A DNA stretch of 64,000 bases from Ceratopteris richardii (Eukaryota > Streptophyta > Polypodiopsida > Polypodiales > Pteridaceae): contig CM035441.1 of the NCBI GenBank assembly GCA_020310875.1, forward strand, positions 86,950,777 to 87,014,776, given 5' to 3'. Made by a program: the position numbers and the translations under genes. The notes beneath the pieces are model-generated. The model was not told the origin of the DNA. It made no database searches and worked only from the letters and a program-made list of their open reading frames with translations. Positions within the stretch are counted from its first letter, which is position 1, and every line of letters begins with the position of its first letter. Positions 56,440 to 64,000 of this stretch are shown here, piece after piece.

Positions 56440-59400
56440 TTACATGCTTCCACGTCGTCTGTGCCTCTGACTGCTTCCAACACCCCCCTCCCTCTCGCTT
56501 CTGTCGTCCGCGACAGAACCTTGTTGTGCGGTCTGCCGGATGTAGTTTTGTAGGAGGTCGTGAGCGAGGGTGTGCTCAGATACTCGAATGCCTCGGGCCA
56601 GATCAGCCTCGAGTTTCTCCCAGTCGATTGGTGGCGGTTCGTCGGGTGGCGGGAGTTGATAGTGCGTGGAATAAACCATTCGCTCACAGGCAAATAGTTG
56701 CAATAAATGTGTGGGCCTGCTGATGAATACCTCGGAATGGTATTCCCAAAATACGGTGGTGAACATCTCTTCAAATGTCTGCTTGTAGCACGCCGGTAGG
56801 TATTTTATTCTACAGTGCCAGGCATAACACACCCGGAGCGATGGCGTTGTGCTCATGTCATATACTAGATCAAAGTTACCATGCTCAAATCCCGGGGTGT
56901 TTACATGCGGTGCCTTGACGCGTCGGAAGACTTTAAATATCATTTGCATCATGTCAAAAATTTTGACAGTCATATGCGCTGCGATATCATCCATATGCTT
57001 CAGGCGAGGGAGCCAGTGACGGATTGTAGCCATCATATAGCCAACAGTGGGTAACTCGGTGGGAGGCTTGAAGTAGGGGTAATTCAACTAATCCTGACAC
57101 TGCCTATTGTTTTGGACCTTAATAGCGAAGGCTGTCCAGGAGCGGCGTCGTGGTACTGGTCCCCAGCAAGGATTATATTTTAAATGTAAAGGCGCTTTCA
57201 CCCATGTACTCATCATTTCTGGGTACTTCTGGAGGAGATCTTTGCGCCAATCAGGTTGATGGATCTCTCCTCTTTGCGCATTTGGTGGCAAGTCCGCCGG
57301 CTCGAATTGTGTAGCATGCGTGGGTTTCATGCCAGTTTCTTTCTCTATAGCTAGCTGATATTCAGCCATTAACATGAAGTACGGTTTATACTGCAGCTCA
57401 TGCCCAGATATATAGCGTCGGGGGGCCAAATGAGCAAAGAAGGGGGATTGTAAGATTCTCTCTTCAATCATGGCCATGGCATGTAACTGTGCCTCTACTC
57501 TGGCTGAATGTGTCGTTCCAAGTTCCTCAATCATTTTCATCCACGCGGGGGTAGGAAGTTCATAGGTCATCTGGCCTTCGGCCGTGACTTGTCCGCCTGG
57601 GATGGGTATTGGCTCGTATGCTTCTTCAAATGTTTCCTCCACCGGAATGGTTATGTTCTCGTCGTCAGCTGGGATCTCCGGTGGGGAGTCAGGCCGTGGT
57701 GGTGCTTCGTATACATCTATGCGTGATTGGAGTGTGGCTACCTGGGCCCGTAATGCGTTGAGTTCCTCTATGAGGTCAGGAGAGGGGTCCACAGGTTCTG
57801 GTACTTCTGCTGCTACTTGTACTTGTTGTGGTGCCGGTTCTCTGAGATGTAGTAGCTGGTGATCTTCTTTTAACTTCTGATGCTCTTCGTTCATTCGATC
57901 ATAGTCCTCTAGCAATCTCACGTGATCCTCTAGCAACATCTGCATTGATTCGGATGGGATTGCCTTGAATCTGCTAGGACTTAAGGGTTGTTCTGGATGG
58001 TCCAATGCCGCTTCCAAATTCTCTCTATTCTGCTCTTGGAGTCTCTGGTTCTCCTCTTTTGCTGCGGCTAGGTGCCTCCTGAGTAAGCCCATATTCCTGG
58101 TCAGCGTCGCGTTCCTAATTGTTTGGGCTCGAAGCAGGTTGTCCAGATCAGCAGTGGCTTCTTTTGTTTTCTCTTCACTTTCTAGCTCTAGCTTATGATA
58201 TGCCTCTCTTAGTTCTTGGTATCGCGTATTTAAAAAGGCATTCTCGATTGATAATGAATTAAGCTGCGACTGTAATTCATTTGTCGTCCTCTGCAGCTGT
58301 TGATAATTGTTGCCAAGAGATGCGAACTCATCTCGTACTTGTGTCATGCATGTGAACATTTGTTGAAGTGCAGTGTCTATGGTTGGCGATAATAGTAATG
58401 GAGTGCTAAGTGAGGATGCGGTGGAAGTAGATGCAGCGGGAATGGGGAATGGGGTTGGGAAGGTGGATGCAGTGGTGATCGTGGAAAATTGTGACGTACC
58501 TAAATATGATGGTGCTGCGAGTGGAGTGGTTGCTGGTGCTGTGGGTGGTGAGATGTCCATGTCACTGGACGTGTCAAGTGCGGTGACTGTGAAAAGTGGT
58601 GTGTATGTGGGTGGTTGTGTCGGTGTGAAGACGGGATTTACAAATGTAGAGTAATTTACAGGGGGGATGGCTGGAGCAGCTTGGTGAAAAGGGGAAATAG
58701 GGGTTATAGTGGGTTGGGGAGGTGAAACTGGTGAGAAGGTTAGTGGGGTTAGAAAGGTGAAAGGGTATCTTAAAGGTGGGGGAAAAGATGGGAAGGATGA
58801 AGGGATGAAGGGGTTAACACGTAGGCGAGGTGGGGTGGGTGCGGGCATGGTGGCATGAATGGGCAGGGCAAAGGCTGTGGCTATGTTGCCGTGGACTGGT
58901 GTAGAGGTGGGAGGACCAGGTGGGTGTGCGGGGGATACAGGATGGGTTGGTGAACCATGAGGTGAGAGAGGAGTAGATGGTGTGGATGTTATTTCAAGGA
59001 TAGTGGTAGTATGTACAACGGTAGTATGTGGTGGGGAGTCGACTAGGATAGCTTCTTCGGTGATGGATCTTTCCGGACGTAGGCGTGCATCTTGCGCCTG
59101 ATGGGATGATTGAGGACCTACCGGAACTCGAATATACTCACCGGGCTTCGATAACAGGCGAACTCTGCGAGGGTCATATTGGGGGAGTGGCTTCCTTTGT
59201 AAATATCTCAGTGCTTCGACCGGGCCAATGGATTTGACCAGTTCTCTGAACCCTCTGATGTAAACTTCTTCAAACCCTCCGGAGATGAGTTCTTGTTCGA
59301 TTATGGTTTGGCTCTCTTCTTCAGTCAATTTCTTCCGTGCCCAGACTTTCTCCATCGTACGATATAATTTCTTGATTGCCAGCGTGTAAGTTGCTGCTTC

Positions 59401-60931
59401 GAAAGTCTCCTCTTCATGCGTGCTGGTGTCACCGTGTGCATCGGTTTGTTGGCCTTGGCCATCTGTCTGTTCTTGTTCTTGGGAATCATGCGTGCCCTGG
59501 CTGGCTTCATCGTCACCTTCCTCGTCATCAGATGCTGTTCTTTCATCATCAGAGCTCGACACCACTTGCCCCTGTGGCTGGTGTGGTAGGGTAACTCGGC
59601 CTTTCAAATTCTTGAGAGAACATTTGTGCCTCTGAAAACTGGAACTCATTGGAGAATGCATCAGGCATTTCAAAATCGAATGTTGTGTTTATTGGTTCTG
59701 CCTCCATGTGTGGTATTGGGAAAGAAAAGGCTTCCGCACCAATAGTGGTGGGAGCTTCTGCTGTCGTGGTGGTGGGTTCTGTGGTTGTAGCTGCCTGAGG
59801 TGTAACGGTACTAGTAGTGCCCTCTGTTACCACTGGTCTAGATAACCTTATGCGAATAGGTTGTACTGTGGGAGTGGCTTCTGTCGGTGATTGCTCTGGG
59901 GAGGGTTGTGGTGATGGTGACTCTGGCACTTGAAGTCAAGGAATAGTGCCTCTCATGCGCTTACCTGCCCGTGCTCTGCTGGGCTTCCTGGCTTTCTTTG
60001 TCGTTCCTTTGAATGCCTTCAGCTCTTCTCCTGTTAATGCACGTTCAATTGGCAAGTCATAAGCCAAGCACATATAAACAATTCTTGTCAGCGCACAACA
60101 TCCATTAAGCACTTTCTTTCGTTCCCATCTGTGTTGTGCCAAATACATTTGATCAATGATCCAGCTCGCCAGATCGACAGTCTGAGGTCCAGTACAGGCT
60201 AAGTATAATCCAAACCATATTCTTTTATGTGGCATAGTGAATCTGTCCTGAGCGGGGAATGCAAAATGTTGCATGCATATCCGTAGCGGCTTTGACAGCT
60301 CAGGTGTAATTGCTCAGATCTCCTCCCACTTAGTGACATCCCCATGTTTCATAGGGTCTGGAACTAATCTTTCTCGATCTGTGGGCGTGTGGGTTCCATG
60401 AATCTTGATGGCAGCTCTGATTAAATCCTTCGAAAGATAAAATCTTTTGTAGGGTGGGTCGTCCACTAAAGAAGGCAAAATAAAGGTTCCTGGGATATCC
60501 TTATTCTCTGAGGCCAGCAAAGTAGTGATTAAATAATAACACCTATAAAAGTCAGGTTTAGGCAGAGGATCACTGAAATACTCCGTGAAGCCGGCTCTGG
60601 CCCAAACATGAGTTAAGTCCTGAGTGTTCTGTAGGCCTTCGAACTCTCTGGAGAAAAATTGGTATTTTCCCCAAGTGCGGTCATCAAACGTCAAATTAGA
60701 TTCAAATATAAACTCCGCGTCCGCTAAGGGTCCTGCAAGTCCCTGAAACCAGTGAGAGTTACTGTGTATCTTTTCTGTGTAGCCCATAGGTGGGTTATCG
60801 ATCGGCATGGGCCCTGGAAATCCTTGGAATTCTGGCGGTGGAGCAGTCGGGTGGGATTCTGCTCGTAAAACATTGAGGGGCGCTGCAGCTACGCTGGGGC
60901 CTGCTTCTGATGGTCCTTCGTCGGTTTGCAT
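56440..60931 (-). pseudogene. Giant extra ORF of element E downstream of pol (about 1,500 codons, broken)
   Basis: From ATG 60931 leftwards the frame runs with only TGA (near 60314), TGA (near 59936), one frameshift (about 59600-59670) and TAG (57088-57090), each followed by good coding sequence. N-terminal ~320 residues are globular (HVWARAGFTEYFSDP, KRFYLSKDLIRAAIKIHG, DLASWIIDQMYLAQHRW, LTRIVYMCLAY), reminiscent of the plant transposon-associated domain found in some gypsy elements (low certainty). Then a Thr/Pro-rich linker, an acidic SSSDDERTASDDEEGDDEAS stretch, a second folded segment (residues around PVEALRYLQRKPLPQYDPRR), a long Pro/Thr/Ser-rich part, a coiled coil (about 58350-57900), and a C-terminal folded region (to 56440). 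No transmembrane segment noticed, so not a classical envelope. Same strand as pol, between pol and the 3' LTR. Confidence 0.72.
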
Positions 60932-61163
60932 GATGATTGATGCGCTAATGAGAAAGATCTGCTACAAAAGATTAACACATTAGCATGGAAATTAATTATG
61001 ATCCCATTAAAGTGAGACCGCAATCCCTTTCCATAACCGATGCGTAACCCGCGTAGCCAAGTGTCGTGAAGTGATTGATGCAATGATCTTTTTGCAGAGT
61101 TAATGCAGGTCTTTAGACGCCTACATGCTTCAGATTATGCATACATTTCTTGATGAGCTTTTA
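60932..61163 (-). other. Spacer between E pol tail and the giant ORF
   Basis: Non-coding. On the minus strand, pyrimidine-rich tracts ending in AG (TCTTTTGTAG, TTTCTCATTAG) precede the ATG at 60931 and could serve as splice acceptors for a separate mRNA. Inference only. Confidence 0.35.
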
Positions 61164-62424
61164 TTATGCATGATGTGGGGTTATGGTGTGTGAATTTATA
61201 CAAGGTTTGGTTGAGGGTGAATTATTACAAGGGTGGAGTTTAAACAGGATGGGAGAATTGTTAGATAATGGGGTACAAGAAGACGTCTGGATACGTTTCG
61301 GTATCCATTTCTTAAGAGTCCTTGGGTGGGTGGTGCGGTTCTGCTGAGGTACAGAAAGTGGTATCGGTTTTGGTGGTATTGGAGGATGAAAAGATTTCGG
61401 AGGGGTATATATTACATGGCTAGAGGGTTGGGCTATAATACATTGTTTGGGTACCCAAATCTGCGTGGGTGTGGGTCTATGGGTAAGATATTTCTTGGCG
61501 ATCCAAATCTGTCGGGTATTGGTACTTGTAGAAGAAGATCGAGGGGACTTTGAATGCTGACTCTGCTTTGTTTGAAACTTTGTCCTCTTCTTGTCTGCAG
61601 AGTTCCCAATAGGCTGTGGTTGCTGTCCTTTTGGCACCCATATTTGTCTCGTGCCACTTGTTCTGTAAGTTTGACACTGCTGTTGTCTTTGCCTTATCTG
61701 GTGGTGTCGTCGGTCTTGGTTCCTCTGTTGTGGTTGACACCTTCGTGGTTGGGTTTGAGAGGTCCATTGGACGCTCTGCTTTGGAAAAGAAGGGAGATCC
61801 AACACTTGCGTGACCTGCCCATTAGGAAGTGATTCGTTCTTCATCTTTAATCTAGGCCAGTCCGTAGCAAGTTTGGAAGGATGAGCACCGCAGGATGTTG
61901 TGCTCGTTGGGCCGCTGATGCAACCCACCTGACCGCTGATTGTGTCCATCTGCCCTAGCGGTTGGGTAGCTGCCCTCTCTAGTTTGCAGGAAGCCCCAGG
62001 GAAGATCTCCTGTCGTCCTTCTGATAGACAACTGTCCATAGCCAAGCCCGAGTGGGTTGGTGTAGACGTAACGTGATTGATCTGACTCAAGATCTTCCGG
62101 TCTTCCATCGCATGTATTTCATAGGGTCTAGGGTTACAAACCTCAATCGGAATGCCATTAGGGAAGTCAAGCGGTATCACTCGCTTCTGCTCTAAGGTTC
62201 CAATCTGTAAGGAGCCTTGTCTAAGATTTAGGTCCACTGAGTGATCGTATAGCCAATCTTGGCCAAGGATTAGGGGTTCTATCAGGTCGTCATCATGGCA
62301 CACTAGTAGCTTCGCTGTCATGGTCACATCCTTAATGAGGATAGGAAGGTCCACTTCACCCATGCAAGGGGGTTTCCATGCCTCCTAGCCCTATGAGGTA
62401 TGCCTCAATTGGCCGCATTTCTAT
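61164..62424 (-). pseudogene. E post-integrase protease-like domain (second half) and W-motif tail
   Basis: After the TGA at the end of the ORF to the right the frame continues IEAYLIGLGGMETP, then a frameshift at about 62365 leads into GEVDLPILIKDV and LILGQDWLYDH. The tail has QIWVPKG (about 61640), QIWIAKK (about 61500), QIWVPKQ (about 61450) and KKWIPKR (about 61300), in a Gln/Pro/Arg-rich background. The series parallels D. It ends at 61164, before the giant ORF. Confidence 0.8.
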
Positions 62425-64000
62425 TCATGAATCCTTATAGTGGGACCATCTAATCGCACTAGTCGCAGCACCTGAATCAATTAAAGCCCTGAGCTCTTGG
62501 CAAGGGTTGCCGTGCTCTAGCCTAACTGTAATGAATGGTCTCCTGTCCACTATACTAGGATGAGTGGTTGACTTTACTTGACACATGGCCATGGGATATC
62601 TGGGTGTAGTTTCCAGATGGTTATAATGTTCTCTCCCTAGTCCTTGTCTTCTTAGCTTCATGCGCTTAATGCGTTCTATTGCTTCTGCCTGAGCTTCCGC
62701 TCGTATTCTATTTTCTTCCTCCTTACGCTTCTTTGCCAACGTGAGTCGTCTAAGCATATCCTCAGTAAGAGGTTCCTGATATAGCTTGACTCTACAGCCA
62801 CTAATATAATTAGGCATTATGTTTCCTTCTAAGGTGGCTAACTGTACTGCTCCACTTGTCGAGAGTTTGTTAATGATCATAGGTCCATAACCTCGCTTTT
62901 CTAACTTCCGTGCATGCTGTTTCAGAGTATATACTAGAACTAAATCTCCTTCTTTTAAGCCTTTATCTTTCACATGTGCATCAAAATATGCTTTCTGTCG
63001 CTTCTTCGCTGCATATATTCCTGTTGCTGCCTTTAGCCTGGTTTCTCCTAATCGTTCCAAGTCCATTATTCTCGCTGATAATTCATGGCCGGTCCACCGA
63101 TGTTCTTGTGCAACCTTAAGGGTCGGTATCAAGAAGTCCAAAGGAAGCACAGCATTCTGACCAAAAACCATCTGAAAGGGAGTTGCATTGAGTACGGTCT
63201 TGTAGGCCACTCGATATGCCCAAACAGCGTGGTGTAACTGTTTATCCCAATCTGAACGTTTGTTGTTCACGAGTTTCGTCAGTACGTTACAAAGGATCTT
63301 ATTAGTGCTTTCAGCCTGACCATTGGCCTGAGGATGATATGGTGCGGATTTCTTGTGAATCACCATAAAATCCTGCAACAGATATTCAATGACTTGGTTT
63401 AGAAAGTGAGTGCCTCGATCGCTCACTAACTCTATAGGCAGTCCATATCTTGTAAAGACATTTTCAAATAAGAATTTTGCAGTTGTGTGTGCATCATTCT
63501 TTTTTGTGGCTTTTGCCTCTACCCACTTCGTAAGATAATCTGTGGCAACAATAATGTATTCCGCATGTGTACCTTTAGCAGGGGGGTTAATGGGTCCTAC
63601 AAAGTCTATACCCCACTTAGAAAATGCACGTCCGCCCATCATGGGTTTCAATGGCATTTCATCTCTGCGAGTAGGAAACTGAGTTCTTTGGCACACATCG
63701 CATCTCTTGACATAGGTATGAGCATCCATGTGAAGAGTGGGCCACCATAATCCTGCAAAGAGGATGGCTTTGATTATCCTATCGGGTCCAAAATGACCTC
63801 CTGCAACACCTTGGTGTGCAGTCTCTAGTATGCTCAGATAATCGCTCTCATGAACACATTGTCTTAGATATCCATCTCGTCCTCTTTTGTATAGGTTATC
63901 GCCAATAAGTGAATAATCTTGAGCTTCCTGCTCTAGACTGCGTTGTCGTGCTAAGGTCATGCCTTGAGGGAATGTGTTCGTCCTCAAGTCTGTCACTAAA
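62425..64000 (-). CDS. E pol: integrase zinc module 2, core, and start of protease-like domain 2 (cut by right edge)
   Basis: The frame is open to the right edge. It starts in the linker between the two zinc modules seen in D (LARQRSLEQEAQDYSL). Module 2: HQGVAGGHF, CDVC (about 63690-63700). Core: GIDFVGP, SDRGTHF, NGQAEST. Tail LKEGDLVLVYTLKQHA, a Lys/Glu helix, DRRPFITVRL and LIDSGAATSAIRW (about 62450-62490). It stops at TGA 62425-62427, probably a mutation because homology continues. About 85% like D by eye. Module 1, RT and gag would lie beyond 64000. Confidence 0.92.
   Translation of the reverse strand, partial: LVTDLRTNTFPQGMTLARQRSLEQEAQDYSLIGDNLYKRGRDGYLRQCVHESDYLSILETAHQGVAGGHFGPDRIIKAILFAGLWWPTLHMDAHTYVKRCDVCQRTQFPTRRDEMPLKPMMGGRAFSKWGIDFVGPINPPAKGTHAEYIIVATDYLTKWVEAKATKKNDAHTTAKFLFENVFTRYGLPIELVSDRGTHFLNQVIEYLLQDFMVIHKKSAPYHPQANGQAESTNKILCNVLTKLVNNKRSDWDKQLHHAVWAYRVAYKTVLNATPFQMVFGQNAVLPLDFLIPTLKVAQEHRWTGHELSARIMDLERLGETRLKAATGIYAAKKRQKAYFDAHVKDKGLKEGDLVLVYTLKQHARKLEKRGYGPMIINKLSTSGAVQLATLEGNIMPNYISGCRVKLYQEPLTEDMLRRLTLAKKRKEEENRIRAEAQAEAIERIKRMKLRRQGLGREHYNHLETTPRYPMAMCQVKSTTHPSIVDRRPFITVRLEHGNPCQELRALIDSGAATSAIRWSHYKDS

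Noticed and set aside
56440..60931. Envelope-like gene
   Set aside because: I see no signal peptide, transmembrane helix or fusion-like segment; the name would be a guess from position only.

Overview
The window is about 64 kb of plant-type nuclear DNA made almost entirely of LTR retrotransposons nested in one another. I see no intact host gene. A land plant is suggested by chromodomain Ty3/gypsy and Ty1/copia families, priming sites for plant initiator-Met and Asp tRNAs, C-to-T decay at CAG (a CHG methylation context), and a fragment of a plant-type Argonaute gene. The size and decay of the nest suggest a large genome. A fern or other non-seed plant is possible, but this is inference.

Layout: (A) 1-~6927, minus: a Ty3/gypsy element cut by the left edge. 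It has gag-protease (2545-5184), a textbook -1 frameshift cassette (2517-2557) and pol (2551 to the edge), plus a repeat-rich leader. (B) ~7000-21372, plus: a decayed Ty3/gypsy element with a leader full of TATCGTATCG motifs. It is split by a young copia element, C1 (11873-17027, TSD GTACA). 21373-23087 is non-coding and holds a 5S rRNA-derived patch and a copia LTR. (C2) 23088-50529, minus: an old copia element of the C1 family (TSD GCTTT). It is interrupted by the non-coding element G (23598-27931) and by the gypsy element D (30774-48764, plus). D is itself interrupted by the chromovirus C3 (33439-38731, minus, TSD TGAAC). LTR divergence fits the nesting order: C2 about 6.6%, D about 1.6%, C3 about 0.8%. 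50530-53907 is a scrambled second copia family. ~54627-55833 is an LTR plus leader of a plus-strand gypsy element (H), with E (55834 to the right edge, minus) next to it or inserted into it.

B, D and E form one Ty3/gypsy lineage with unusual architecture: gag; a first aspartic protease; RT-RNase H; two successive integrase zinc-binding modules; the integrase core; a second retropepsin-like domain after integrase; then a tail with repeated QIWVPK-like motifs (D and E). Downstream of this, D carries an Argonaute MID-domain fragment. E carries a broken reading frame of about 1,500 codons in the pol sense. Leaders of B and D hold dense arrays of short CGAT-containing motifs, and LTRs of D, E and H share a GAGGAGTCCTC palindrome upstream of the TATA box. 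This lineage is the best candidate in the window for an undescribed system.
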